A stretch of 60,345 nucleotides of DNA from Mycobacterium kyorinense (GCF_001672775.1 NZ_LZKJ01000115.1:1-60345), one strand, 5' to 3'. Positions 11,942 through 20,330 are shown, numbered from the stretch's first letter. Notes: a model not told the origin generated them from the sequence alone. Translations and numbers: made by a program.

Positions 11942-13501
11942 TCAGGCGGGACAGTAGGTGTCGGTGTCGGGCAGGTGCCCGCTGTCCAGGTACCCGATCA
12001 GCGGCGGTACCGCACACGAGGAGTAGATGCTGGCGCCATGGCCGATTCCTTGCCACATCACCCGCTTGCTGGCCGCGGTGGCGTTGATGATGGTGGCCGC
12101 CGTTGCGGCGACGCCCTCGGAGCCGACGATCGGATCGTTCTGCACGCCCATCAACAAGACGTTGATCTTGAGGCTCTTCGGTGGTTGCGGTGGGGTGCCG
12201 CTTGGCCAATGCACGCATTTGACGAGATCCAGCGCGCCGACCGTGCCGAACTGCGGGTAGAGCTTGCCCCAGGCGACCACCAGTTGACGCACCCGGTCGG
12301 GAGTTGGGCGGTTGAGCGCGTCGCTGCAGGAGTTGATGAACTGGCCGTCGGTGCCGCGGGTGGATTCGGCCCGGTTGATCAGCGATGTCAACAGGTTGGT
12401 GTCGCCGGAGCGGGCGTTGGCCAGCGCGGTGGCCAAGTCGGTGGTGGTTCCGATGCGGTCGCCGGTGGGGAAGCCCAGCGCGGTGGAGATGGCGTTGGCC
12501 ACCGACGCCACCGACGCGCCGGCGGGCCCGTGGCCGGCCCGCGCGTCGGCCAGCAGCGAGTCGACGGCGCCCTTGGGATCGGGTCCCAGCGCGCAGTTCA
12601 CCGCCGCGCACTGGGCGGCGAACGCGTCCAGGGCCGCTTGTTCGCCCTTGACCCGCTGCTCGGCTGCGGCTTCGGCGCCCACTCCCAACGCGATCGGCGA
12701 GTCCAGGATCAACCTGGACACCTTGTCGGGCCGCGACCCGGCGTAGCTCAGCGCCACCTGGGCGCCGTTGCCGATTCCCACCAGCGCCAGCGCGGGCACG
12801 TCCCAGATGCTGCGCAGCCGCTCGAGGTCGCCGGCCGAGTGCGTGTTGTCGTAGGCGGAGTCGCCGGGCGCGATGGTGTCAGTGCAGCTGGTGGTGGCGT
12901 TTTGGGTGATGTCGGCGAGGTTGGCCACCGGGTCGTCGCCCGCCTCGAACTGCGACTGGTTGCGCATCTCCTGGCGGTCGAACTGGTCACGGCAGTCCAC
13001 CGGACTCGACAGGCCCATGCCGCGGCGGTCGACGGCGACGACGGGGTGGGTACGCAGCACGTCGGCGCCCGCGCGGGACAGCCACACCGGTAATTGCAGC
13101 GACGACGGCAGATCTGAACCGGTGGTGAAGACCAGCGGCCCGGCATCGGCCGGCGTCTGCACGGAGCGGGCGCGCACCACACCGATGCTCAGCGTCCCCG
13201 ACGAACCGTTGACCGGGTCGAGGTCGGCGTCGTAGTTCGCGCAATCCAGCTTGACCCCGGGAGCGGGGGGAACGGCGGCGTCGCCGAACACCCGCGACGT
13301 GCAGTCCCGCCACGACAAGTCGTTCTTGGGAGCCGCGATCGGCGGCGGACCGTCGGGTGATTGGGACTGGGCGGCCTTCCCTTGAGGGTGGGCGCCGGAA
13401 TTGGTGGCAAAGCGCGGGTTGGCGGCCAACCCCGGTGCACAGCCCGCCACCATCGCGGTCACCGCGACCAGGGTTGCGGCAAACGTGGCGCGCCCGATCA
13501 T
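11942..13501 (-). CDS. Alpha/beta-hydrolase-like lipoprotein (Rv2672-like), nucleophile replaced
   Basis: A 519-residue exported protein with a lipoprotein signal ending in the lipobox VAGC, followed by an alpha/beta-hydrolase core and a TAP-like C-terminal domain. The usual Asp (NDPIVG) and His (GIGHGAS) regions are present near the C-terminus. At the nucleophile elbow, where relatives have G-x-S-Y-G, this protein reads GIGNG (near 12762-12780), so the serine is absent. It may therefore be a non-hydrolytic binding protein or use another residue. I chose the ATG at 13501; an in-frame GTG at 13510 would add three residues. Genes on both sides are on the same strand with tiny gaps. Confidence 0.83.
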   Translation of the reverse strand: MIGRATFAATLVAVTAMVAGCAPGLAANPRFATNSGAHPQGKAAQSQSPDGPPPIAAPKNDLSWRDCTSRVFGDAAVPPAPGVKLDCANYDADLDPVNGSSGTLSIGVVRARSVQTPADAGPLVFTTGSDLPSSLQLPVWLSRAGADVLRTHPVVAVDRRGMGLSSPVDCRDQFDRQEMRNQSQFEAGDDPVANLADITQNATTSCTDTIAPGDSAYDNTHSAGDLERLRSIWDVPALALVGIGNGAQVALSYAGSRPDKVSRLILDSPIALGVGAEAAAEQRVKGEQAALDAFAAQCAAVNCALGPDPKGAVDSLLADARAGHGPAGASVASVANAISTALGFPTGDRIGTTTDLATALANARSGDTNLLTSLINRAESTRGTDGQFINSCSDALNRPTPDRVRQLVVAWGKLYPQFGTVGALDLVKCVHWPSGTPPQPPKSLKINVLLMGVQNDPIVGSEGVAATAATIINATAASKRVMWQGIGHGASIYSSCAVPPLIGYLDSGHLPDTDTYCPA

Positions 13502-13511
13502 GCCGACCACC

Positions 13512-14282
13512 CTAAGACCTCACGTAGCGGGTGTAGAGGTAGCCGTCTTCGTCGGACACGATGTGGACGCAGCGCATCGCGCTTTGCACCTGGCCCGGGC
13601 CGGTCGCGATGCGGCGGGCCTGGCCGCCGACCACACACGGTGCGATCGTCAGGCACAGTTCATCAAGCATGCCGCGTTCGACGAGCGAGCCGAACAGCAT
13701 CGGGCCGCCCTCGGTCAGCACCCGGTGAAGGCCGCGGCTGGTCAGCGCCTTGAGCAGGGCGGCCTCGTCGACCAGCGCCGGATCACGGCCCGAACAGTCG
13801 ACGACCTCGGCCAGGCTTCCCAGATGACGACGAGTCGCCTCGGCGGCCGCAGCGCAGGTGAGCACCAGCGGTGGCACCTCGGTGCGAGTGAACACCGGCA
13901 TGTCACGCTCCAGCCGGCCGGACTTGGTCACGATTGCCAGCGGCGGGACTTCGCTTTGGCCGCGGGCCTGTCGCCGCTGCCGGGCCGATACGCCCGGGCG
14001 CGCGCCGGAATAGCTTTCGATGCGCACCGTGCCCGCGCCGACCAGGATGACGTCGGCGAGTTCACGCAGCAGGCTGAACAACGCCCGATCGACGGGCCCG
14101 CCCAATTGACCGGTGGTGCCGCCGACGGTAGCGCCGCCGTCGAGGCTGGCGATGAAGTTGGCCCGTACCCACAACCCGTCCGATGGATACGCGTACAGGT
14201 TGGGCAGGTCGCCGTCGTCGAGCCGGCGGCTGGAGCCCAGCAGTGTGAGCCCAGCGGTGAGGTCGGGTCCAAGCTCGGCCAT
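13512..14282 (-). CDS. ribD: RibD C-terminal/DHFR-fold reductase (Rv2671-like)
   Basis: A 256-residue protein containing only the reductase half of RibD, with no deaminase zinc motif. The core features are the N-terminal WVRANFIASLDGGATVGG, DVILVGAGTVR and LTEGGPMLFGSL. The M. tuberculosis counterpart Rv2671 is annotated ribD, but its known behaviour is closer to that of a dihydrofolate-reductase analogue linked to para-aminosalicylate resistance. The same functional doubt applies here. Its start is 34 bases from the divergent zapE start, so the two genes share a short promoter region. Confidence 0.88.
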   Translation of the reverse strand: MAELGPDLTAGLTLLGSSRRLDDGDLPNLYAYPSDGLWVRANFIASLDGGATVGGTTGQLGGPVDRALFSLLRELADVILVGAGTVRIESYSGARPGVSARQRRQARGQSEVPPLAIVTKSGRLERDMPVFTRTEVPPLVLTCAAAAEATRRHLGSLAEVVDCSGRDPALVDEAALLKALTSRGLHRVLTEGGPMLFGSLVERGMLDELCLTIAPCVVGGQARRIATGPGQVQSAMRCVHIVSDEDGYLYTRYVRS

Positions 14283-14316
14283 GAGTTTGATTGCAGCACG
14301 TCGTTACAGTGCCTGC

Positions 14317-15360
14317 ATGCACGGCCCCACCTCTGCGGACGCCACCGGCCGGATTGGGCACCTGGTGGATCGGCATCCGACTGTCTCCCCGGAGCGGCTG
14401 ATCGGCCAGCTGACGCCCCCGCCGATGTTCGCCGGGGTCAGCTTTGCGACGTATCGTCCCGACCCCGCCGAACCAAGCCAAACCGCTGCCGTCGACGCCT
14501 GCCAACAGTTTTGTCGGCAGGCCGTCGAGCGCCGGGCCGGTCGCCGCAAGTTGTTCGGCAAGCGGGCGGTAGCGCCCGGTGTCGGGCTCTACCTCGACGG
14601 CGGTTTCGGCGTCGGCAAAACCCATCTGCTGGCCTCCGCCTACCGCCAGATACCGGACGACATGCACCGCAAGGCATTTGCGACGTTCATGGAGTTGACC
14701 CAGCTGGCCGGGGTGTTCGGCTTCGCCGAATGTATCGACCTGCTGGCCGATTACACGCTGGTCTGCATCGACGAATTCGAGCTCGACGATCCGGGAAACA
14801 CCACGCTGATCGCCCGGATGCTCGCCCAGCTCGTCGAGCGCGGTGTGTCGCTGGCCGCCACGTCGAATACGCTGCCCGAACAACTCGGCGAAGGTCGCTT
14901 TGCCGCCCAGGATTTCCTGCGTGAAATCAACACGCTGGCAAGCATTTTCACCGTCGTGCGGATTGACGGGCCGGACTACCGGCATCGCGACCTGCCGGCG
15001 GCGCCCGAGCCGCCGTCGGATGAGCAGGTCGCCGCGCGTGCCGCTCATGTCAACGGAGCCACTCTCGACGACTTCGACGCGTTGTGCGCGCACCTGGCCA
15101 CCATGCACCCGTCGCGCTATCTGGCGTTGATCGAAGGGGTGACCGCGGTGTATCTGACCGGCGTACACGGCATCGACGACCAAAACGTCGCACTGCGACT
15201 GGTGGCGCTGACCGACCGGCTCTATGACGCCGGCATACCCGTGGCAGCGTCGGGGGAGAAGCTCGACCGTATCTTCAGTGAAGAGATGCTCGCCGGCGGG
15301 TTCCGCAAGAAGTACCTGCGCGCCACGTCGCGCCTGCTGGCGCTGACGGCGTCGGGCTAG
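14317..15360 (+). CDS. zapE: AFG1/ZapE-type AAA+ ATPase
   Basis: A 347-residue AFG1-family ATPase (Rv2670c-like). Walker A is GGFGVGKTHLL and Walker B is LVCIDEFELDD; the sensor region ATSNTLPEQL and the C-terminal GEKLDRIFSEEMLAGGF are typical. Relatives act in cell division (ZapE destabilises FtsZ polymers) or in protein quality control at the inner membrane. The ATG at 14317 was chosen because upstream codons overlap the divergent ribD start. It converges with the acetyltransferase gene, and both use the same CTAG tetramer (15357-15360) for their stop codons. Confidence 0.9.
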   Translation: MHGPTSADATGRIGHLVDRHPTVSPERLIGQLTPPPMFAGVSFATYRPDPAEPSQTAAVDACQQFCRQAVERRAGRRKLFGKRAVAPGVGLYLDGGFGVGKTHLLASAYRQIPDDMHRKAFATFMELTQLAGVFGFAECIDLLADYTLVCIDEFELDDPGNTTLIARMLAQLVERGVSLAATSNTLPEQLGEGRFAAQDFLREINTLASIFTVVRIDGPDYRHRDLPAAPEPPSDEQVAARAAHVNGATLDDFDALCAHLATMHPSRYLALIEGVTAVYLTGVHGIDDQNVALRLVALTDRLYDAGIPVAASGEKLDRIFSEEMLAGGFRKKYLRATSRLLALTASG

Positions 15361-15911
15361 AGCCGCCGGACCATGACGTAGTCGTCCTCGCGTTGGTCGC
15401 CTACCTGAAACGTTCTGGCGCCGTTGACGATAAAGCCGTGCTTGGTGTAGAAGCGTTGAGCGCGTTGGTTTTGCCGGTTGACGCCAAGCCAGACGCAGGC
15501 GGCGCCCAGCTTCTCGGCGGCAGCCAACGCGGCGGTGATCAAGGCCGTCGACACTGCCGTACCGTGATGACCTTCCAGCACGTAGATTTTCGAAAGCTCT
15601 ACGGCGGGACCGACGCCCACGGCGCGCCCGACGTCGGGATCGTCGGTGACGCCGCGGACCAGCATCGCGTAGCCGGCAATCCGGTCGGCGTGTTCGGCGA
15701 CCAGCACTACACGTTCGGAATCGTCGAGATACTCGGCGAACCGCGCCGCGGACAAATTGGCTTCAATGAACGCCGCGACGTTCGCCGGTGTCACCGACGC
15801 CGGACAGGCCAGGGGAAAGGTGTCAGCGGCGACGGCGGCCAGTTCGTCGAGGTCGACGGAATCGGGGCCGGCAATGCGAACGGTGAGAGCGTCTGTCGTC
15901 AGAGGTTCCAC
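15357..15911 (-). CDS. GNAT family N-acetyltransferase (Rv2669-like)
   Basis: A 184-residue GNAT protein. Acetyl-CoA binding motif A is recognisable as ELSKIYVLEGHHGTAVSTALI, and motif B as WLGVNRQNQRAQRFYTKHGF. The family transfers an acyl group from CoA to an amine on a protein or small molecule; the acceptor is not evident. The start codon region overlaps the stop of the exported-protein gene by 13 bases, so the two are probably co-transcribed. Confidence 0.87.
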   Translation of the reverse strand: MEPLTTDALTVRIAGPDSVDLDELAAVAADTFPLACPASVTPANVAAFIEANLSAARFAEYLDDSERVVLVAEHADRIAGYAMLVRGVTDDPDVGRAVGVGPAVELSKIYVLEGHHGTAVSTALITAALAAAEKLGAACVWLGVNRQNQRAQRFYTKHGFIVNGARTFQVGDQREDDYVMVRRL

Positions 15912-16405
15912 TGCGCCAGGTGGGTGCCGGTCTTCTTGTCCAGCAGCACCACGTTCGAGACCGGATCACGTTGGACGTCCCAGTACACGCCGCCGCGGAC
16001 CACCGACCCGGCCGGTGCATTCCCCAGCGCGACCTCCAGGGCGTCGGGCGCATCGGACGGCCGCGGCCGGTAGGCGTCGGCGAACGGTGTGACGCCGACG
16101 AAGACGAAATCAGTGCCCATCTGGAACGGGTTAGGCACCCTGATCGCGTGGATCGCCACGTCGGCGCGGTCTACGCCGCTGCCGGGAAAGCCCTTGACGT
16201 AGTTGCCGCCGCGCTGGTAGCCGAATCCGGGTGGCGCCTCGACCCGCTGGACGCTGCTGACGGTGATGTCGGCGATCATCTTGCCGGTGTCCACCCGCAA
16301 CGTGTCACCGAGTCGGCCGATCGGTGCCTCACCGGCCGAGGCAGGTGGAGCGGCGACGAACCCCGCGACCATGACGGTGATCACGACAATCAACCAGCGG
16401 TGCAT
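15899..16405 (-). CDS. Exported protein (Rv2668-like)
   Basis: A 168-residue secreted protein with a clear signal peptide: MHRWLIVVITVMVAGF then a cleavage site after PPASA. The ATG at 16405 was chosen because a GAGGAGG ribosome-binding site lies 5 bases upstream; a longer open frame to 16477 lacks this and does not look like protein. The mature part is mostly predicted beta strand and resembles MPT63/DUF4352-type immunoglobulin-like secreted proteins. No enzymatic motif is seen. It is located between clpC2 and the GNAT gene on the same strand. Confidence 0.85.
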   Translation of the reverse strand: MHRWLIVVITVMVAGFVAAPPASAGEAPIGRLGDTLRVDTGKMIADITVSSVQRVEAPPGFGYQRGGNYVKGFPGSGVDRADVAIHAIRVPNPFQMGTDFVFVGVTPFADAYRPRPSDAPDALEVALGNAPAGSVVRGGVYWDVQRDPVSNVVLLDKKTGTHLAQWNL

Positions 16406-16479
16406 TGTTTCCTCCTCGGCGACCTTCGCATGATGGCACATCGCCGCTTCCGCGTCGCCGGGTTGGCCAGCAATCAAGG

Positions 16480-17217
16480 TCAGTCGCTTTGGCGCGCGAC
16501 CAGCGATTCCAGCACGGCGATCAGGTCGGACTCGGCCCGCACTTTGTCGACACCGGCGCGGTGCAGCGGGCCGACGCCGTCTTCCATCTCGAGCAGTGCC
16601 AGCAAGATGTGTTCGGTGCCGATGTAGTTGTGGCCCAAGCGAAGTGCTTCACGGAAAGTCAACTCGAGCGCCTTGCGGGCCGGGCCGCTGAAGGGAATCA
16701 GCTGGGGCGGGTTCTCCACCGCCGCGGGCAGTGTGATGGCGGCTCGGAGGGATTCGACGTCGACCTGTTGGGCCGCGAGCAGTTTGGGGGCCAGCCCCTC
16801 GGGGTCGTCGAGCACACCCAGCACCAGGTGATCGGGGGTGATTTCGCTGTTGTGTGCTGCGTGCGCGGCGTTTTGGGCGGCGACGACGGCGTTGCGGGCC
16901 CGCGGTGTGAAGCGCTCGAAGCCTTGCTCGGGATCCACCGCGGAGGGTTGCGCGCGGAAAACGAACCGCTTCTGGGCGGCTTGCTTGGTGACGCCCATGC
17001 TCTGGCCGATGTCGGTCCAGGACGCTCCGGAGCGGCGCGCTTGGTCGACGAAATGTCCGATCAGGTGGTCGGCGATCTCGCCGAGATGTTCGGCCGCCAA
17101 AACGGCATCGCTGAGTTGGTCCAGCACATCGGTATGCACGTGCTTGATGGCAGCGATCAACTCGTCGAGGCGGACGGGGTAGGCGATCGGCGTCGGTTTG
17201 GCGGCGGGTCCTGTCAT
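16480..17217 (-). CDS. clpC2: ClpC2, Clp N-domain protein with N-terminal helix-turn-helix
   Basis: A 245-residue protein like Rv2667. Residues about 64-85 (ASWTDIGQSMGVTKQAAQKR) form a helix-turn-helix, and residues about 101-240 are a double Clp_N repeat; there is no AAA+ ATPase domain. Mycobacterial ClpC2 is known to bind the ClpC1-targeting antibiotic cyclomarin through this Clp_N domain and so protect the protease. I chose the ATG at 17217, which gives a leaderless transcript from the promoter described separately. A TTG at 17253 would add 12 residues but is inside the operator region. Confidence 0.9.
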   Translation of the reverse strand: MTGPAAKPTPIAYPVRLDELIAAIKHVHTDVLDQLSDAVLAAEHLGEIADHLIGHFVDQARRSGASWTDIGQSMGVTKQAAQKRFVFRAQPSAVDPEQGFERFTPRARNAVVAAQNAAHAAHNSEITPDHLVLGVLDDPEGLAPKLLAAQQVDVESLRAAITLPAAVENPPQLIPFSGPARKALELTFREALRLGHNYIGTEHILLALLEMEDGVGPLHRAGVDKVRAESDLIAVLESLVARQSD

Positions 17218-17220
17218 GGC

Positions 17221-17265
17221 GTCAACAGTAGGTTGACGTTCTGGTCGCGTCAACCCTGAGTTGAC
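17221..17265 (-). promoter_or_regulatory. clpC2 promoter with two identical palindromic operators
   Basis: Two perfect copies of GTCAAC-N5-GTTGAC lie at 17221-17237 and 17249-17265, 28 bp centre to centre. On the minus strand a TTGACG -35 box (17253-17248) and a TACTGT -10 box (17230-17225) are separated by exactly 17 bp, with the clpC2 ATG beginning 8 bases after the -10. One operator covers the -10 and the other the -35, so a bound repressor would block RNA polymerase. The HTH in ClpC2 itself is the obvious candidate binder. Confidence 0.75.
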
Positions 17266-17316
17266 TGACGCCTATTTGGCCATTCTTTTGGCGTGTGTTG
17301 AATTACACTGCCGACC

Positions 17317-17628
17317 ATGCGTCCAACCGTGGTTACCGATTGGCGGCCTATGGTTCGGCCGATACGACGTTTGGCTGCGGCGCTCGCCTGCGCGCTCGCG
17401 TTTGCCGGGGTTCCGTTCTCCGTTGTCACGCTCACTGTGCCGCCACCGAGTCGCGCCGATGTGTGTGAGGACGGTCAGCCGGACTGCTCGGACAGTTCAT
17501 GCGACGACTCAGACGGTTGCCAGGCGCCACCGCCGGCCTTCGTCCCGGTGCCGGTACCGCGCCCCAATGTCAATGCGTGCGTCAACCTCGGCGGGCGGCG
17601 TCGGGTCAGCGTGAGCGGATGCGTCTGA
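17317..17628 (+). CDS. Small secreted Cys/Asp-rich protein
   Basis: A 103-residue protein with a signal peptide (RRLAAALACALAFAGVPF) cleaved probably after SRA. The mature part has an acidic cysteine-rich segment, DVCEDGQPDCSDSSCDDSDGC minus its ends, then a PPPAFVPVPVPRP proline run and a final CV. Five to six cysteines in a short exported protein suggest disulfides. The ATG at 17317 is used; one at 17350 (MVRPIRR) is an equally plausible start nearer the signal peptide. I do not recognise a named family. It diverges from clpC2 and could be influenced by its operators. Confidence 0.65.
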   Translation: MRPTVVTDWRPMVRPIRRLAAALACALAFAGVPFSVVTLTVPPPSRADVCEDGQPDCSDSSCDDSDGCQAPPPAFVPVPVPRPNVNACVNLGGRRRVSVSGCV

Positions 17629-17652
17629 GTCGGCGGCGCTGACCGTCGCGCC

Positions 17653-18138
17653 TCAGCCCTTCGGGTAGCCGCGCCGCACGGTGCGATCCAAGATGCCCAG
17701 CGTGGCGCGCAAGGCGAGTTCGGAGATGACCGGGAAAATTCCCGCCGCACGCCACTTTTCGTCAATTTCCGACCAGTCGTAAAACGAGGTGACCATGGTG
17801 GTTTCACCATCCTGGTCAGGCTCGAGGCGGTAGCCGTAGACATGGCCGATCTGCGGTCGGATCTGACCCAGAATCGTCCAGGAGATCAGCCGGTCGGGTT
17901 CGAAGTCCCGGATGCTGACGGTGACGTCATAGCGGCCCATTTGCGGAAAGTCGTTGAGCGCCTCGCGGTCCATGTGCACCACGAAGCTGTCCCCGACCGC
18001 ACCGACCGGTCCGCCGTCGGCGTCCTGCAACATCCCCGATGAGTCGATCGCGACGTGGCCATCGGGGTCGCACAGCACCGCAAAGATGTCGCCGGGCGGG
18101 GCCGCGATGCGACGCTGCACCTCGATGCGTTCGGTCAC
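17653..18138 (-). CDS. SRPBCC (START-like) ligand-binding protein
   Basis: A 161-residue polyketide cyclase/dehydrase-type protein of the SRPBCC fold. It starts with the usual VTERIEVQRRIAAPPGDIF strand, contains SWTILGQIRPQIGHVYGYRL, and ends with a long amphipathic helix. Such proteins bind hydrophobic ligands. The start is GTG at 18138, overlapping the formate-dehydrogenase stop in a GTGA junction, so translation is coupled. The upstream in-frame extension to 18390 is Arg/His-rich and rejected. No link between ligand and formate metabolism is visible. Confidence 0.82.
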   Translation of the reverse strand: MTERIEVQRRIAAPPGDIFAVLCDPDGHVAIDSSGMLQDADGGPVGAVGDSFVVHMDREALNDFPQMGRYDVTVSIRDFEPDRLISWTILGQIRPQIGHVYGYRLEPDQDGETTMVTSFYDWSEIDEKWRAAGIFPVISELALRATLGILDRTVRRGYPKG

Positions 18139-19319
18139 GAGCCGCTGCCGGGGCTGCTGCCGCCGCCAGCGGTGTAGGAGGCGGCGCCGGTGCCGGCAAG
18201 CTTTCCGCCGTCGACGATGAGGTATTCCTCGCGGATGGGGCGCCCGGCGAACCAGTCTTCGAGGATCTCGCGGGTACCCGCCGCGTAGCGCGCCTGGGCC
18301 GAAAGGGTGCTCCCCGAGATGTGCGGTGTCATCGCGTTGTGCGGCATGGTGCGCCAGGGGTGGTCGGCGGGCGGCGGTTGGGGATACCACACGTCGCCGG
18401 CATAACCCGCGAGTTGGCCGCTTTCCAACGCCGCCACGATTGCGTCGCGCACGCAGATTTCGGCGCGGGCGGTGTTCACGATGTAGGAGCCGCGGCGCAT
18501 CGTCGCCAGCAGCTTTTCGTCGAACAAGTGATAGGTCTGCGGGTGCAGCGGTGCATGGATGGACACCACGTCGACTGCGCGCACCAGCGAGGCCACGTCA
18601 GGATGAAACGTCACGTTCAATTCCTGCTCGAGCTCAGCGGGCAGCCGGCGGGTGTCGGTGTAATGCAGGTTGACGTCGAAGGGCGCCATGCGGCGCAGCA
18701 CGGCCTGTCCGATGCGGCCGGCGGCCATGACGCCGACGTCGAGGCCCTCCACGTCGTAGGCATGCGCCACACAGTCGGCGATGTTCCAGCCGCCCTCGGC
18801 CGCCCACTGGTGGGACGGGACGAAGTTGCGCACCAGGGCCAGGATTTGCATGACGGCGTGCTCGGCCACGCTGATGCTGTTGCTGTAGGTTTCCTCGGCC
18901 ACCGTGATGCCCCGGCTGATCGCGGCGTCGAGGTCGACGTGGTCTGAGCCGATTCCGGCGGTGATCGCCAGCTTGAGCTTGGGTGCTTTGGCGATGCGCT
19001 CTGCGGTCAAATACGCCGGCCAAAACGGCTGGGAGATCACGATATCGGCGTCAGGCAGCTCACGCTCGAACTCCGAATCCGGGCCGTCTTTGTCCGAGGT
19101 GACCACCAACTGATGCCCACCCTCTTCGAGGAACTTGCGCAATCCCAAGGCGCCGGACACGCAGCCCACCAGCTCACCGGGAGTGAAGTCGATCGACGAC
19201 GGGCTGGGCAGACTCTGGCCGCCCGGGTAGCCCTGCAGCACCGGGATGCTGTCGCGCGCATACTCCGGGGGATAACCGGTTACCGGGTCGGGATAGAGCA
19301 CCAGCACGACCTTGGCCAT
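18135..19319 (-). CDS. NAD-dependent formate dehydrogenase
   Basis: A 394-residue D-2-hydroxyacid-dehydrogenase-fold enzyme closely resembling metal-free bacterial NAD-formate dehydrogenases (about 400 aa), which oxidise formate to CO2 in the cytoplasm. Motifs include ITAGIGSDHVDLDAA, SNSISVAEHAVMQILALVR, the nucleotide-binding VGVMAAGRIGQAVLRR, the catalytic Arg in NTARAEICVRDA, and the catalytic His in NAMTPHISGSTLSAQARYA. The ATG at 19319 has a GAGGAGG site 9 bases upstream. The last dozen residues (AGGGSSPGSGS) are an odd Gly/Ser tail beyond the usual end. Confidence 0.93.
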   Translation of the reverse strand: MAKVVLVLYPDPVTGYPPEYARDSIPVLQGYPGGQSLPSPSSIDFTPGELVGCVSGALGLRKFLEEGGHQLVVTSDKDGPDSEFERELPDADIVISQPFWPAYLTAERIAKAPKLKLAITAGIGSDHVDLDAAISRGITVAEETYSNSISVAEHAVMQILALVRNFVPSHQWAAEGGWNIADCVAHAYDVEGLDVGVMAAGRIGQAVLRRMAPFDVNLHYTDTRRLPAELEQELNVTFHPDVASLVRAVDVVSIHAPLHPQTYHLFDEKLLATMRRGSYIVNTARAEICVRDAIVAALESGQLAGYAGDVWYPQPPPADHPWRTMPHNAMTPHISGSTLSAQARYAAGTREILEDWFAGRPIREEYLIVDGGKLAGTGAASYTAGGGSSPGSGS

Positions 19320-19418
19320 GACGTAATTCCTCCTCAGCGTCCGTGTTATCGAGCCCGGATCGAGACTAGCCCTAGCTGTCGACAGGACAGCACTGCCCGG
19401 GTAGGCGATGATGGAGCG

Positions 19419-19748
19419 GTGAAACTGCTCTCGGTGCTGGCCGGCGTGGCGGCCATGATCTGTGTGGCCGTACCGGCCAACGCCGATCCGGCCGGTGTCG
19501 ATGCGGAGTTCGTCAGTGCCCTGAACAAGGCCGGCATCACCTACGGCAGTCCCGAACAGGCCGTCGCGGCGGGCCGACAGGTGTGCACGCTGATGAACAG
19601 CGGTCAGCAAGACATCGACATCGTCAGGAAGGTGGCCGAGCAGAATCCCGGATTCACCATCTCTGGTGCCGCCAAGTTCGCCGCGATCGCAGCGAGCGCA
19701 TACTGCCCCGAATATGTCGTCGGCAGTCCCAGCCAAGACGCCAATTAG
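19419..19748 (+). CDS. DUF732 secreted protein
   Basis: A 109-residue exported protein of the mycobacterial DUF732 type. A signal peptide (KLLSVLAGVAAMICVAVPANA) precedes the domain, which shows the family pattern FVSALNKAGITYGSPEQAVAAGRQVC and a second Cys near the C-terminus (AYCPEYVV), likely forming one disulfide. The start is GTG at 19419 after an ATGGAG ribosome-binding region. The function of the family is unknown. It diverges from the formate-dehydrogenase gene with about 100 bases between starts. Confidence 0.88.
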   Translation: MKLLSVLAGVAAMICVAVPANADPAGVDAEFVSALNKAGITYGSPEQAVAAGRQVCTLMNSGQQDIDIVRKVAEQNPGFTISGAAKFAAIAASAYCPEYVVGSPSQDAN

Positions 19749-20050
19749 GTTGCCGTAGACCGGGTTAGCTATAGCCGTCGAGCGACAGCTAAAAGCCGCT
19801 TAACCCTTCCGAGTGTTTTCATCTCAATGCCTTCCGGGGGGATGCTAACTCCGGGTACCGACGACCTGGCCCGGTTCGACATCCGGCGCTGCGCCAAGCG
19901 CTACATGTCGGACACCCTGCTTAGGGTCTTCGACACGACGGCGATGGATGCGACGGGCGCGATGTTCCGCCCCCCGACAAGGCCCGGGCTGTATTCAGCG
20001 CTCGGTGTTGGGGCACTTCGCCGTCGAGGTATCGAGAGAGGACTACGGAC
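19749..20050. other. Intergenic region without a convincing gene
   Basis: About 300 bases. A weak stem (TTAGCT at 19765-19770, AGCTAA at 19787-19792) just after the DUF732 stop might be a terminator. A 75-codon open frame at 19827-20054 has no ribosome-binding site or recognisable composition and overlaps the next gene; I do not call it. The end of the region holds the GAGAGAGGA site for the next gene. Confidence 0.6.
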
Positions 20051-20290
20051 ATGACTCGAATCGCCTTGGCGATGGCGGCGGCGGCCCTGGCGTTGGCCGG
20101 CGGACTGCTGGCCGCGGCACCGGCGCATGCGCATCCGCGCTGCCTGTTCAACGGCGACTGGAACTGTCAGGGGCCGCCCCAGTACAACGGCCCAGGCCTG
20201 AACACTTGGGACGTCCCCGGCACCTATGGCGGATGGACGACATTGCCGCTGATCTGCGACCCGGGGACGGGCGCCTGCGCCAGTACGTGA
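20051..20290 (+). CDS. Small secreted four-cysteine protein
   Basis: A 79-residue protein with an alanine-rich signal peptide (RIALAMAAAALALAGGLLAA) ending after AHA. The mature peptide of about 50 residues has four cysteines, Trp/Gly/Pro-rich surroundings (CLFNGDWNCQGPPQYNGPG) and ends in CDPGTGACAST. The ATG at 20051 has a GAGAGAGGA site upstream. It looks like one of the small exported mycobacterial proteins of unknown function. No membrane segment beyond the signal. Confidence 0.78.
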   Translation: MTRIALAMAAAALALAGGLLAAAPAHAHPRCLFNGDWNCQGPPQYNGPGLNTWDVPGTYGGWTTLPLICDPGTGACAST

Positions 20291-20330
20291 CGCCATGAGT
20301 GGATGACAGGTTTGTGACCTGCATAAACAC

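Noticed and set aside
19827..20054. 75-codon open frame before the small secreted protein
   Set aside because: No ribosome-binding site, no signal peptide or domain, and it overlaps the better-supported gene at 20051.
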